Part shown: piece by piece, positions 16,482 to 25,041 of the stretch
How the letters are laid out: each line of letters starts with the position of its first letter
Numbering within the stretch: position 1 is the first letter of the stretch
Origin: Actinoallomurus soli
GTDB taxonomy: Bacteria > Actinomycetota > Actinomycetes > Streptosporangiales > Streptosporangiaceae
DNA length: 64,000 nt
Direction of reading: 5' to 3'
Assembly: GCF_024055715.1 (NCBI RefSeq)
Contig: NZ_JAMXMV010000001.1
Coordinates: 558,001-622,000, forward strand
The notes under the pieces: generated by a model
What the model was told of the DNA's origin: nothing
The model's database searches: none
The model's input: only the letters and a program-made list of their open reading frames with translations
Translations under genes and position numbers: made by a program

Positions 16482-17033
16482 TCAAAGTTCACCCGTCGGG
16501 GTCCGTGCCGTTTCGGTACGGGCCTCTTCGCTTTTCTGGAGCCGGTCGATCGCCCAGAGTGCCCAGTCGCGGGACGCCGCCAACTGCCGAAGTCCGCGTT
16601 CGAGGGCATAACGCCCAAAATCGGACTCGCTGGCGTGCTCGCATAGCGTTTCGAGTTCGGCCCGCCGGGCCTCGACGTGGCGCAGTTCCTCCTTGAGAAG
16701 GTCCAGGGCCTCCTCCCGGGGCAGCAGGGGGATCAGGAAGGCCCGGAGCGCCTCCTCGCTGCGCACCCGCTGTTCGGGCTTGGTCTCGGTCAGCCATTCG
16801 TGCAACCCGGTCCGGCCGGCCGCGGTGATGGAGTAGGTCTTACGGCCGCGCGGGCCCTCCGCCTCCACCTCGAGCAGACCGTCCGCCGCCATGCGGTTCA
16901 GCTCGGGATAGATCTGGCTGTGGCTCGCCTGCCAGACGTGGGCGAGCGACCCCTCGAACCGCTTGGTCAGGTCGTAGCCGCTCGACGGTCCCGCCACCTC
17001 GATCAGTGCCAGCAGTGCTGCGCGCAGTGACAT
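16482..17033 (-). CDS. PadR family transcriptional regulator
   Basis: 183 aa. The winged helix is LRAALLALIEVAGPSSGYDL, then HVWQASHSQIYPELNRMAADGLL and a wing EGPRGRKTYSITAAGR, all standard PadR. The C-terminal coiled-coil half (EALDLLKEELRHVEARRAELETL) is the PadR-s2-type dimerisation arm. ATG 17033 is preferred to an upstream ATG at 17060, because the latter lies inside a palindromic operator region and has no ribosome site. It is divergent from a DHA2 exporter and an ATGT-N8-ACAT site lies between them, so it very likely represses the exporter and itself. Confidence 0.93.
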   Translation of the reverse strand: MSLRAALLALIEVAGPSSGYDLTKRFEGSLAHVWQASHSQIYPELNRMAADGLLEVEAEGPRGRKTYSITAAGRTGLHEWLTETKPEQRVRSEEALRAFLIPLLPREEALDLLKEELRHVEARRAELETLCEHASESDFGRYALERGLRQLAASRDWALWAIDRLQKSEEARTETARTPTGEL

Positions 17034-17054
17034 CCCACCAGCATAACTATGCCG

Positions 17055-17094
17055 TGACATGTCGGCGCAGCAATGTCAAAGTTGACATGTCGGC
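17055..17094. promoter_or_regulatory. PadR operator region
   Basis: A perfect palindrome ATGTCAA-AG-TTGACAT sits at 17073-17088 and fits the known PadR consensus ATGT-N8-ACAT. TGACATGTCGGC is present twice (17055-17066 and 17083-17094), 28 bases apart, and each holds the palindrome GACATGTC. Confidence 0.8.
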
Positions 17095-17144
17095 TCTTAC
17101 ATGTTGCGATCGACGTGTTGATCGAACCTGAGAAAGGGATCGGG

Positions 17145-18620
17145 ATGTCGGCCATGACGAGCACCGCGCCGCCCGAGGCGGCGCGCCGGCCCGGGACGGG
17201 CCTGCTGATCGTCGCCGTCCTCGGCGGCATGTTCCTCGCGATGCTCGACCAGACGATCGTCGGCACCTCGCTGCCGCGGATCGTCCAGGACCTGCGCGGC
17301 GAGGACCTCTACACCTGGGTCGTGACGGCCTACCTGCTGACCTCGACCATCACCGTGCCGCTGTACGGACGGCTGTCGGACGTGCACGGCCGCAAGCCGC
17401 TGCTGCTCATCGGGGTGACGGTCTTCCTCATCGGCTCCGCGCTGTGCGCCGCCGCGCAGAACATGCCCGAGCTCATCGCCTTCCGCGCCCTCCAGGGTCT
17501 CGGCGCCGGTGCGCTCATCCCGCTGTCCCTCGCGCTGGTCGCCGACCTGTTCCCGCCGCAGAACTCCGGGCGCATCCAGGGCGCGGTCGGCGGCGTCATG
17601 GCGCTCAGCTACGTCGCCGGCCCCTACCTCGGCGGCCTGCTCACCGAGCAGGCGAACTGGCGCTGGGTCTTCCTGGTCAACCTGCCGGTCGGCGTGGTCG
17701 TGCTCGCGGTGATCGCCCTCCGCCTGCCCCACGTGCGGCGCGAGCGGGTCCCGGCCCGGCCGGACTACCTCGGCATCGCGGTGTTCGCGGCCGCCATCGG
17801 GCTGCTCCTGTTCGGCCTGACCGAGAAGGGCCGCACGACGGCCGGCGGAGCGACCCACGCGTGGACGAGCGGGACCGTCGCCGCCCCGATCGCGGCCGCG
17901 CTGGCGCTGCTCGCCGGGTTCGTCCTCGTCGAGCGGCGGGCCGCCGAGCCGATCGTGCCGCTCGGGCTGTTCCGCAACCACACCTACACGGCGGCCAACG
18001 TCGGATCGTTCTTCACAGCCTTCGGGATGTACGCGGCCATCATCTTCCTGCCGCGCTACTTCCAGGAGGTCCACGGCGACAGCGCCTCCACCTCCGGGCT
18101 GAAGGTGTACCCGCTGATGCTCGGCATGCTGGTCGGCAGCTTCCTCACCGGCGCGCTGATCAGCCGGACCCGGCGCTACAAGCCGTGGCTGGTCGCGGCG
18201 CCCGCGCTGCTGGCCGCCGGATCGCTGCTGTGCGCGGGCATCGGCGTCCACACCGGCGTCTGGGCCCTGGCGGGCTGGATGGCGCTGATCGGGCTCGGCA
18301 TCGGCCCGATGCTGTCCGGCCTCACGATCGCCGTCCAGAACGCCGTCGAACCCGAGCACATCGGCACCGCCACCAGCAAGATCACCTTCTTCCGTCAGGT
18401 CGGCGGGTCGGTCGCCCTGGCGATCGCCGGCACCGCGTACGCCTCCCACGTACGCGCCGCCGCCCCCGCGCACGGCCTGACCGCCGCGTCGGCGTCCGCG
18501 ACCGCGACCGTCATCCCGTGGCTCGGCACCGCCGGCGCCGCCATCGCGCTGGTGGTCTTCGCCCTGATGCCCGAGTCCCCGCTGCGGCGCCTCGCCCCGT
18601 CCGCGCCTGTGGCCGAGTGA
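17145..18620 (+). CDS. DHA2 family MFS exporter
   Basis: 491 aa with about 14 hydrophobic helices. Helix 1 has FLAMLDQTIVGTSLPRI (motif D1), the loop after helix 2 has GRLSDVHGRKPLLL (motif A), and helix 5 contains GPYLGGLL then WRWVFLVNLP (motif C). It is a proton-driven drug exporter; relatives handle antibiotics and dyes. ATG 17145 follows GAAAGGGAT. It is divergent from PadR and runs 9 bases before hisI, so read-through into hisI and the trp-linked genes is possible. Confidence 0.92.
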   Translation: MSAMTSTAPPEAARRPGTGLLIVAVLGGMFLAMLDQTIVGTSLPRIVQDLRGEDLYTWVVTAYLLTSTITVPLYGRLSDVHGRKPLLLIGVTVFLIGSALCAAAQNMPELIAFRALQGLGAGALIPLSLALVADLFPPQNSGRIQGAVGGVMALSYVAGPYLGGLLTEQANWRWVFLVNLPVGVVVLAVIALRLPHVRRERVPARPDYLGIAVFAAAIGLLLFGLTEKGRTTAGGATHAWTSGTVAAPIAAALALLAGFVLVERRAAEPIVPLGLFRNHTYTAANVGSFFTAFGMYAAIIFLPRYFQEVHGDSASTSGLKVYPLMLGMLVGSFLTGALISRTRRYKPWLVAAPALLAAGSLLCAGIGVHTGVWALAGWMALIGLGIGPMLSGLTIAVQNAVEPEHIGTATSKITFFRQVGGSVALAIAGTAYASHVRAAAPAHGLTAASASATATVIPWLGTAGAAIALVVFALMPESPLRRLAPSAPVAE

Positions 18621-18629
18621 GACGGCACA

Positions 18630-18998
18630 ATGGATGTCATGTCCTTGGACCCCAAGATCGCCGACCGTCTCAAACGAACCGAAGACGGGCTCGTCCCGGC
18701 CATCGCCCAGCAGTACGACACGGGCGAGGTGCTCATGCTGGCCTGGATGGACGACGAGGCCCTGCACCGCACGCTGACCACCGGCCGCGCCACCTACTGG
18801 TCGCGCAGCCGCAAGGAGTACTGGGTGAAGGGGGAGTCCTCCGGCCACCAGCAGTGGGTCAAGGAGGTCGCCCTCGACTGCGACGGTGACGCCATCCTGG
18901 TCAAGGTCGACCAGGTCGGAGCCGCCTGCCACACCGGTGACCGCACCTGCTGGGACGCCGACCGCCTCGACGCGGTCGTGGGAGAGCGTCCCCGGTGA
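18630..18998 (+). CDS. hisI: Phosphoribosyl-AMP cyclohydrolase
   Basis: 122 aa, full-length for a monofunctional HisI. It opens the adenine ring of PR-AMP in histidine synthesis. Visible hallmarks are [31 protein letters not shown] and the zinc/magnesium-binding [25 protein letters not shown], with Asp residues and the two late Cys residues that bind zinc. ATGs at 18630 and 18639 are both possible. It overlaps the next gene by 4 bases (GTGA), linking histidine and tryptophan genes. Confidence 0.95.
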   Translation: MDVMSLDPKIADRLKRTEDGLVPAIAQQYDTGEVLMLAWMDDEALHRTLTTGRATYWSRSRKEYWVKGESSGHQQWVKEVALDCDGDAILVKVDQVGAACHTGDRTCWDADRLDAVVGERPR

Positions 18999-19582
18999 CG
19001 CACCGCCGCGAACTCGCCGCCGCCGCGCTGCTCGGCGTGGCGGGCGCGGCGCTCGCCGCCGGGTTCACCGGCCGGACCTGGGCGACCGTCACCGTGCGCG
19101 GTGGCCCGCAGCTCATGCCGTCGCTCCAGCACCTCACCGGGAGGTCGCTGAGCGGCGGCATCGCCGCGCTCGGCCTGGCGGGGCTGGCCGGGATCGCCGC
19201 GCTGCTCGCCACGCGCGGCTGGGCGCGGACGGCCGTCGGCGTGCTGCTGACCGTCTTCGGCGTGCTCGTGGCCGTGCTGTCACCGCTGGCCGTCCGCCAC
19301 GCGCGGGTCGTGTCGGCCGCCGCCGACCGGACCAACCTCACCCGGCTGACCGGTGACCTGTCCGTGCACGTGGGCGGCTGGTGGATCGTCTCGATGGCCG
19401 GCGGGATCCTGCTGGCCGCCGCCGGGCTGCTCACCGTCGTACGCGGCCGGCGCTGGCCCGGCATGTCCGCCCGCTACGACCGTCCGGGCGCCGCGTCCCG
19501 CGTCGGCGACGATCCCGCCTCGCTGTGGAAGTCGCTCGATCGCGGCGACGACCCCACCAGCGACGAACTCCAGGAGCACTGA
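18995..19582 (+). CDS. Trp biosynthesis-associated membrane protein (TIGR02234)
   Basis: 195 aa with four predicted helices at about residues 8-27, 53-70, 75-95 and 128-150. The C-terminal cytoplasmic tail [12 protein letters not shown] and [16 protein letters not shown] is the mark of the TIGR02234 family, which occurs in actinomycetes between hisI and the trp genes. A role in tryptophan synthesis is assumed from gene neighbourhood only; no enzyme motif is seen. GTG start overlaps the hisI stop. Followed directly by the response regulator. Confidence 0.9.
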   Translation: MTHRRELAAAALLGVAGAALAAGFTGRTWATVTVRGGPQLMPSLQHLTGRSLSGGIAALGLAGLAGIAALLATRGWARTAVGVLLTVFGVLVAVLSPLAVRHARVVSAAADRTNLTRLTGDLSVHVGGWWIVSMAGGILLAAAGLLTVVRGRRWPGMSARYDRPGAASRVGDDPASLWKSLDRGDDPTSDELQEH

Positions 19583-20332
19583 GTGAGCGGGCGCGCGCCG
19601 TCCCGACCGGCAGGGGAGGACGACGCGCCGGGCGCCCGCTCACCACGATCCCGGCCGGGCGCGCCGGATGCCCGCTCACCGCGGTCCCGGGCGGACGCGC
19701 CGGGCCGGGCCACCGTGCTCGTCGTGGAGCACGACCCGGGTGTCGCCGACCTCATCCGGCTCTACCTCACCCGTGAGGGGTACCGCGTCCGGCTCGTCAC
19801 CGACCCGAAGACGGCCGCCGGGCTCGCCCGCACCCTGCGCCCCGACGCGATCGTCCTCGACCTGACCGCGGGCGTGCACCGGGAGGTCGCGGAGGCCGCC
19901 GGCCCCGCGGTCGTCGTGTCCGTGGTGCCGCCCGGCATGACGGCGCCCGCCGGGCCCACCGTGCCGCGCCCGTTCAGCCCGCGGGTGCTCCTCGCCACGC
20001 TCGGCCGTGCCCTGCGGGGTCACCAGGTCGCCGCGCCGCGCCAGGACGTGCTGCGAGCCGGCGCCATCGTGCTCGACGCGCGGACCCGTTCCGTCACCGT
20101 CGCGGGGGTGCCGAAGGCGCTGACCGCCATGGAGTTCGACCTGCTGGCGTTCCTGATGAGCCACCCGGGGCGGGTGTTCGCCCGTGACCAGTTGCTCGTG
20201 GCCGTGTGGGGGGACACCGAGGCCGCGGGCGTCCGCACCGTCGACGTCCACATCGCGCAGCTGCGCGCCAAGCTGGGCGCGGGCAGCCCGCTGCGCACCG
20301 TACGCGGCGTCGGCTACGTCGCCGACCGCTGA
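19583..20332 (+). CDS. Atypical OmpR/PhoB-type response regulator, orphan
   Basis: 249 aa. Residues about 45-145 form a receiver: VLVVEHDPGVADLIRLYL and the phospho-acceptor Asp in AIVLDLTAG. It is shorter than usual, and the conserved Lys before Pro-Phe is replaced (PRPFSPRV). The C-terminal winged helix is complete (ALTAMEFDLLAFLMSHPGRV, VDVHIAQLRAKL, VRGVGYVAD). An N-terminal extension of about 44 aa (GARSPRSRPGAP / DARSPRSRADAP) is encoded by two copies of a ~36-bp repeat. GTG 19583 has CAGGAG upstream, but an in-frame GTG at 19715 would give the usual N-terminus. No histidine kinase is nearby, so it may act without phosphorylation. Target could be the trp-linked genes; this is inference. 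Confidence 0.85.
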   Translation: MSGRAPSRPAGEDDAPGARSPRSRPGAPDARSPRSRADAPGRATVLVVEHDPGVADLIRLYLTREGYRVRLVTDPKTAAGLARTLRPDAIVLDLTAGVHREVAEAAGPAVVVSVVPPGMTAPAGPTVPRPFSPRVLLATLGRALRGHQVAAPRQDVLRAGAIVLDARTRSVTVAGVPKALTAMEFDLLAFLMSHPGRVFARDQLLVAVWGDTEAAGVRTVDVHIAQLRAKLGAGSPLRTVRGVGYVADR

Positions 20333-20512
20333 TCCGCCGCCCCTGTCGGCGGATGCGCCGCCGGCCGCCGCCCCTGCGCCTGGGTGCGCCGGAGTCGCGC
20401 GTCGTGCCGCCGCCGGCCGCCGCCCCTGCGGCCGGGTGCGCCGGAGTCACGGGTCGCCGGCCGTCACCTCGGTCGGGTGGGGCGGAGTCCCGAGTCGCCG
20501 GACCGGTGCGCC
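20333..20512. repeat. Degenerate GC-rich repeats after the response regulator
   Basis: Two to three copies of a ~49-bp unit: GCCGCCGGCCGCCGCCCCTG followed by CGCCTGGGTGCGCCGGAGTC and GCGCGTCG, at about 20357 and 20408, and a third decayed copy ending near 20500. They are unlike the repeats in other spacers here. Confidence 0.6.
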
Positions 20513-20513
20513 G

Positions 20514-20519
20514 TACGCT
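20514..20519 (+). promoter_or_regulatory. -10 element of a leaderless DUF2752 transcript
   Basis: TACGCT lies 6 bases before the GTG start at 20526, the arrangement expected for a leaderless mRNA in actinomycetes. No proper ribosome site is present. Confidence 0.5.
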
Positions 20520-20525
20520 GGGAGC

Positions 20526-20969
20526 GTGACAGCGGGACATACCGGAACCCGGCCGATGCCGCGGAGTGTGGGGCGCCGGAGGGCGCGCTGGACGCCGTAC
20601 GCCGTGCTCGCCGCCGTGCTCGGCGCGGCCTGCTACGTCTCGGCGGTCGACCCGAACCACCCCGGGCACTACCCGACCTGCCCGTTCCTCGCCCTGACGG
20701 GGTACTACTGCCCCGGCTGCGGGTCGTTGCGCATGATCCACGCCATCGGCCACGGTCATCTCGCCGAGGCGTTCGGCCGTAACCCGCTGGCCTTCGCCAC
20801 ACTGCCATTCCTGGCTTACCTCTGGGTCAGATGGGTGTGGGCGGCGCGGGAGGGGCGGCCGGTGCGGTCCAGGATCCTCCAGCCAGCCGTGATCGTCGGA
20901 TTCACGGTGGTCATCCTGCTTTTCTGGGTTGTCCGGAATCTCCCGATCGGGCGTGCTCTGGCCCCGTGA
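20526..20969 (+). CDS. DUF2752 membrane protein
   Basis: 147 aa. The family mark is [37 protein letters not shown], seen as [11 protein letters not shown] followed by [16 protein letters not shown], with three Cys residues on the outside of the first helix. There are about three membrane helices (residues 20-40, 80-98, 115-135). Function is not known. GTG 20526 fits a leaderless start; ATG 20556 is an alternative that removes 10 residues. It is a regular neighbour of trpC in related genomes by my recollection. Confidence 0.88.
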   Translation: MTAGHTGTRPMPRSVGRRRARWTPYAVLAAVLGAACYVSAVDPNHPGHYPTCPFLALTGYYCPGCGSLRMIHAIGHGHLAEAFGRNPLAFATLPFLAYLWVRWVWAAREGRPVRSRILQPAVIVGFTVVILLFWVVRNLPIGRALAP

Positions 20970-21052
20970 TTTCCCACCCCCGCAAGGCGCATCGGACCGG
21001 CGGGGCTACGATCGAGACACACACGACCGTCCGGCAAGGGGGGACCGTTTTC

Positions 21053-21196
21053 GTGGGCGAGTTCGCGATGCAGGGCTCGGTGCGGGAACGGTGCGGACAT
21101 CCGGCGAGCGATCAGCGGGGAGGGCATGTGGGCGACCGGTTCGGCGAGGCGGCGCTGCGAAGGCCTCCGATGAGTGCGGGGAAGGTGGGCTCGTGA
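21053..21196 (+). CDS. Possible 47-aa ORF coupled to trpC
   Basis: GTG 21053 to TGA 21196, overlapping the trpC GTG start by 4 bases (GTGA), a frequent sign of translational coupling. A GGGGGGACC run lies upstream and a -10-like TACGAT at 21007-21012. The product (starts [20 protein letters not shown]) is hydrophilic, has no Trp and resembles nothing I know. It may be a leader ORF of trpC or chance. Confidence 0.3.
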   Translation: MGEFAMQGSVRERCGHPASDQRGGHVGDRFGEAALRRPPMSAGKVGS

Positions 21197-21999
21197 GCGT
21201 GCTCGACGAGATCCTGGACGGCGTCCGGGCGGATCTTGCGGAGCGGCAGGCGGCCGTGTCGCTCGACGCGCTCAAGCAGATGGCGACCCACGCCCCGTCA
21301 CCGCGCAACGCGATCGGCGCGCTGCGCGGCCAGGGCGTCGCGGTGATCGCCGAGGTCAAGCGGTGCAGCCCCTCGAAGGGCGCGCTGGCGGCGATCGCCG
21401 ACCCGGCCGCGCTCGCCGCCGACTACGAGGCCGGCGGCGCCGCCGTGATCAGCGTGCTGACCGAGCGCCGCCGTTTCGGCGGCAGCATCGACGACCTGGC
21501 CGCGGTGCGCAACCGCGTCGACATCCCGGTCCTGCGCAAGGACTTCGTCGTCTCCTCCTACCAGCTGTGGGAGGCGCGGGCGTACGGTGCCGACCTGGTG
21601 CTGCTGATCGTGGCCGCGCTCGAGCAGCAGGCCCTGGTCTCCCTGATCGAGCGGGCCGAGTCGATCGGGCTCACCCCGCTCGTCGAGGTGCACACCGAGG
21701 AGGAGCTGGGCCGCGCGCTGGACGCGGGCGCGAAGGTCATCGGGGTCAACGCCCGCGACCTGAGCACGCTGCGCGTCGACCGCGGCGTCTTCGCCCGGAT
21801 CGCGCCGCAGATCCCCGACGGCATCGTGCGGATCGCCGAGTCCGGCGTGCGCGGGCCGCACGACCTGCTCGCGTACGCCTCGTCCGGCGCCGACGCGGTC
21901 CTGGTCGGGGAGAGCCTGGTCATCGGCAAGGACCCGCGCTCGGCGGTGTCCGACCTGGTCGCGGCCGGGGCGCACCCGGCGCTTCGCCAGGGCAAGTAG
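21193..21999 (+). CDS. trpC: Indole-3-glycerol phosphate synthase
   Basis: 268 aa, full-length TIM barrel. It closes CdRP to indole-3-glycerol phosphate, the fourth step of tryptophan synthesis. Motifs: [13 protein letters not shown] (catalytic Glu and Lys, phosphate loop), [34 protein letters not shown] (catalytic Lys), [19 protein letters not shown] and AESGVRG. GTG 21193 follows GGGAAGGTGGG. Downstream are trpB and trpA; trpE, trpD and trpF are not in the window. Confidence 0.96.
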   Translation: MSVLDEILDGVRADLAERQAAVSLDALKQMATHAPSPRNAIGALRGQGVAVIAEVKRCSPSKGALAAIADPAALAADYEAGGAAVISVLTERRRFGGSIDDLAAVRNRVDIPVLRKDFVVSSYQLWEARAYGADLVLLIVAALEQQALVSLIERAESIGLTPLVEVHTEEELGRALDAGAKVIGVNARDLSTLRVDRGVFARIAPQIPDGIVRIAESGVRGPHDLLAYASSGADAVLVGESLVIGKDPRSAVSDLVAAGAHPALRQGK

Positions 22000-22012
22000 G
22001 CGGCGGAGCAAG

Positions 22013-22018
22013 TAAGCT
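22013..22018 (+). promoter_or_regulatory. -10 element upstream of the trpBA leader
   Basis: TAAGCT is 14 bases after the trpC stop and exactly 6 bases before the ATG at 22025. A second promoter inside the trp cluster is implied. Confidence 0.45.
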
Positions 22019-22024
22019 ATGCGC

Positions 22025-22054
22025 ATGATCCTTCGCGAGCGATGGCGGGCCTGA
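22025..22054 (+). CDS. Possible trp leader peptide (9 codons, one Trp)
   Basis: ATG 22025 to TGA 22054 reads MILRERWRA; an ATG two codons earlier (22019) would add MR. It begins right at the expected start of a leaderless transcript from the TAAGCT at 22013. One Trp codon sits near the end of a short frame in the trpC-trpB gap, where some actinomycetes carry a small trpM gene. The following bases (CCGGATCCGG) can pair, but a full attenuator with competing stems is not evident. Regarded as a candidate only. Confidence 0.35.
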   Translation: MILRERWRA

Positions 22055-22110
22055 ATCCGCACCTCAGTTGACCGGATCCGGCCCTAACCGACTGCGACAG
22101 GACCATCGCG

Positions 22111-23340
22111 ATGACCATCGATGCGGCACGCTCTCTTCCCGACCTGACCGGGCACTTCGGCCCCTTCGGCGGGCGGTTCGCGCCCGAGGCGCTCATGGCC
22201 GCGCTCGACGAGCTCACCACCTCGTACGAGACGGCCATGGCGGACCCGGCCTTCCGGGCCGAGCTGGACCACCTGCTGGCGACCTACGCCGGGCGGCCCA
22301 GCCTGCTCACCGAGGCGAAGCGCTTCGGCGCGGAGGCGGGCGGCGCCCGGATCCTCCTCAAGCGCGAGGACCTCAACCACACCGGCTCGCACAAGATCAA
22401 TAACGTGCTGGGGCAGGCGCTGCTCACCCGGCGCATGGGCAAGACCCGGATCATCGCCGAGACCGGAGCCGGCCAGCACGGCGTCGCCACCGCGACCGCC
22501 GCGGCCCTGCTCGGCCTCGAGTGCGTCGTCTACATGGGCGAGGTCGACACCGTACGCCAGGCGCTCAACGTCGCCCGGATGCGGATGCTCGGCGCCGAGG
22601 TGGTCCCGGTCACGACCGGCAGCCGCACCCTCAAGGACGCCTGCAACGAGGCGTTCCGCGACTGGGTGGCGACCGTCGACGACACGCACTACTGCATCGG
22701 CTCCGTCATGGGCCCGCACCCGTTCCCGATGATGGTCCGCGACTTCCAGCGGATCATCGGCGTCGAGGCCCGCGAGCAGGTCCTCGAGCTGACCGGGCGG
22801 CCGCCCGACGCGGTCGTCGCCTGCGTCGGCGGCGGGTCGAACGCCATCGGCGCCTTCCACGCGTTCGTCCCCGACGAGGGCGTCCGGCTGTACGGCTTCG
22901 AGGCCGGCGGCTCCGGCGTCGAGAGCGGCAAGCACGCCGCCACCCTCGTCGGCGGCTCCCTCGGGGTCATCCACGGCATGCGCACCTACCTGCTGCAGGA
23001 CGAGGACGGCCAGACCCTGGAGACCCACTCGGTGTCGGCCGGGCTCGACTATCCCGGAGTCGGCCCCGAGCACTCCTGGCTGCACGACAGCGGCCGCGCC
23101 ACCTACGAGGCCGTCACCGACGCCGAGGCCATGGACGCCTTCGCGCTCCTGTGCCGCACCGAGGGCATCATCCCCGCCATCGAGTCCGCGCACGCGCTGG
23201 CCGGCGCGCTGCGCGTCGGCCGCGAGCTCGGCCCGGACGCCACGATCGTGGTCTGCCTGTCCGGCCGGGGCGACAAGGACATGCACACGGCCGCCGAATG
23301 GTTCGGGCTGGTCGAGGGCGAAGGGCCGGCGGGCGCATGA
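22111..23340 (+). CDS. trpB: Tryptophan synthase beta subunit
   Basis: 409 aa, a fold-type II PLP enzyme that joins indole and serine to tryptophan. The PLP lysine is Lys95 in HTGSHKINN; the catalytic Glu is in [20 protein letters not shown] binds the PLP phosphate; and CLSGRGDKD is near the C-terminus. It begins [11 protein letters not shown] as usual for TrpB1. Its stop overlaps the trpA start by 4 bases. Confidence 0.97.
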   Translation: MTIDAARSLPDLTGHFGPFGGRFAPEALMAALDELTTSYETAMADPAFRAELDHLLATYAGRPSLLTEAKRFGAEAGGARILLKREDLNHTGSHKINNVLGQALLTRRMGKTRIIAETGAGQHGVATATAAALLGLECVVYMGEVDTVRQALNVARMRMLGAEVVPVTTGSRTLKDACNEAFRDWVATVDDTHYCIGSVMGPHPFPMMVRDFQRIIGVEAREQVLELTGRPPDAVVACVGGGSNAIGAFHAFVPDEGVRLYGFEAGGSGVESGKHAATLVGGSLGVIHGMRTYLLQDEDGQTLETHSVSAGLDYPGVGPEHSWLHDSGRATYEAVTDAEAMDAFALLCRTEGIIPAIESAHALAGALRVGRELGPDATIVVCLSGRGDKDMHTAAEWFGLVEGEGPAGA

Positions 23341-24194
23341 GCGAGCGGAGCGGGAGCGAGAGCATGGAGCGGACCGAGGGCGCACCGGCGCGCACCGTCG
23401 CGACGGCGTTCGAGCAGGCCAAGGCGGAGGGACGCGCCGCGCTGGTCGGGTACCTCCCGGCGGGCTTCCCCTCGTTCGAGGGGGCCGTCACCGCCGCGAA
23501 GACGATGGTCGAGGCGGGCTGCGACGTCATCGAGATCGGCCTGCCGTACACCGACCCGCTGATGGACGGCCCCACCATCCAGGACGCCGTCCACCAGGCG
23601 CTGACCGGCGGCATCCGGGTCGCCGACGTGTTCCGCACGGTCGAGGCGGTCGCCGCCACCGGGGTGCGCACCCTCGTCATGACCTACTGGAACCCCGTCG
23701 ACCGGTACGGCGTGGACGCCTTCGCCCGCGACCTGTCCTCGGCGGGCGGCTGCGGCCTGATCACGCCGGACCTCACGCCGGAGGAGGCCGAGCCGTGGCT
23801 GGCCGCCTCCGACGCGTACGACCTGGACCGGGTGTTCCTCGTCGCGCTCAGCTCCACCGACGAGCGCCTGGCCAAGATCACCGCTCTGTGCCGCGGCTTC
23901 GTGTACGCCGCCTCCCTCATGGGCGTGACCGGGGCGCGCTCCGCCGTCGACACCGGCGCCGCGCACCTGGTCGAGCGCACTCGCAAGGCGATGACGCAGC
24001 CGTCCTCGCTGCCCGTCGGGCTCGGCCTCGGTGTCAGCAACGGCGAGCAGGCCGCGGAGGTCGCGGGCTTCGCCGACGGCGTGATCGTCGGCTCGGCGTT
24101 CATCCGCCGGCTGCTCGACGCGCCGTCGCTCGACGCAGGTCTCGACGCCGTGCGCCGCCTCACGGCCGAACTCGCCGCGGGCGTGCGGCGATAA
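23337..24194 (+). CDS. trpA: Tryptophan synthase alpha subunit
   Basis: 285 aa TIM barrel that cleaves indole-3-glycerol phosphate and channels indole to TrpB. Catalytic Glu66 and Asp77 lie in [20 protein letters not shown] with the usual 11-residue spacing. [10 protein letters not shown] and [10 protein letters not shown] are the phosphate-binding loops. ATG 23337 overlaps the trpB stop (ATGA); ATG 23364 is an alternative that removes a Ser/Glu-rich start. Confidence 0.96.
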   Translation: MSERSGSESMERTEGAPARTVATAFEQAKAEGRAALVGYLPAGFPSFEGAVTAAKTMVEAGCDVIEIGLPYTDPLMDGPTIQDAVHQALTGGIRVADVFRTVEAVAATGVRTLVMTYWNPVDRYGVDAFARDLSSAGGCGLITPDLTPEEAEPWLAASDAYDLDRVFLVALSSTDERLAKITALCRGFVYAASLMGVTGARSAVDTGAAHLVERTRKAMTQPSSLPVGLGLGVSNGEQAAEVAGFADGVIVGSAFIRRLLDAPSLDAGLDAVRRLTAELAAGVRR

Positions 24195-24310
24195 AAGGCC
24201 CGTGCCCGGCCCGGAGGTGACAGGATCTACCTCGTGCTTTGACGGCGTCCTTACATTCCCGTCGCCTATGCTGGCGCGCGCCGGGATCATGACCAGGGTG
24301 AGGAACGACA

Positions 24311-24994
24311 GTGGCGACCAAGGCTGACTCCGCAGGGCGTAGGACCAGGGCCACCAAACGGGCGTCCGGGCCCGCGGGCGGAAAGACCCCGCCCGGACGC
24401 GGCAAGGGCGGATCGGGTGGCGGGAAGACGCGCGCCACCGACACCAGGACCGGCCCCGGGCGCGGTAAGGCCGACGTCGACGAGGGCCGGACCGGCCTGG
24501 CCGGACGGATCCGCGTCCCCGCCCTGCCCGAGCGCTACCAGCACTGGATCACGCTCGTCGTGCGGGTCCTGCTCGCGGGCATCCTCGGCACCGCCGGGTA
24601 CGCGAAGTTCACCGAGCCCGCCGCGCTGCAGAAGACGGCGGTCTCCGCGTACCGGATCCTGCCGCAGGGCGCGGTGACCCCGGTCGCCCTCGGCCTGCCG
24701 GTGCTGGAGATGGTCCTCGCCGTGATGATCCTGCTCGGCTTCGCCACGCGGGTCATGGCGATCTGCGTGGGTCTGCTGTTCGTCGTCTTCATCGCCGGGA
24801 TCATCTCGGTGGCCGCCCGTGGGCTTTCCATCGACTGTGGCTGTTTCGGGGGCGGCGGCACGGTGGCCAAGGGCCAGACCCATTACCTTAGAGAGGTCTT
24901 CAGAGACCTCGGCTTCCTCGTTCTCGCCGCCTGGCTGATGTTGTACCCGCGCGGCAAATTCGCGCTCGACCGGGTGCTCGGGATGTACGCCTGA
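24311..24994 (+). CDS. MauE/DoxX-like membrane protein with CGCFG redox motif
   Basis: 227 aa. Residues 1-65 are a Lys/Arg/Gly-rich, probably disordered cytoplasmic stretch. Then four helices follow (from about LVVRVLLAGILGTAGYAKF to LGFLVLAAWLML). IDCGCFGGGG between helices 3 and 4 is the Cys-X-Cys pair typical of MauE-type DoxX relatives that exchange thiols with a periplasmic or external partner. It is followed 47 bases later by a DsbA-like protein, so the two may form an oxidative-folding pair like DsbB/DsbA. GTG 24311 has GAGGAA upstream. Confidence 0.87.
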   Translation: MATKADSAGRRTRATKRASGPAGGKTPPGRGKGGSGGGKTRATDTRTGPGRGKADVDEGRTGLAGRIRVPALPERYQHWITLVVRVLLAGILGTAGYAKFTEPAALQKTAVSAYRILPQGAVTPVALGLPVLEMVLAVMILLGFATRVMAICVGLLFVVFIAGIISVAARGLSIDCGCFGGGGTVAKGQTHYLREVFRDLGFLVLAAWLMLYPRGKFALDRVLGMYA

Positions 24995-25041
24995 GCGCCG
25001 GACGGTTCGAGCGCTGACCGGATATTCGACTAGGAGACCAG

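Noticed and set aside
24239-24272. TTGACG ... TATGCT as promoter of the MauE-like gene
   Set aside because: The spacer is 22 bases, too long for a normal sigma-70-type promoter; the real promoter is unresolved.
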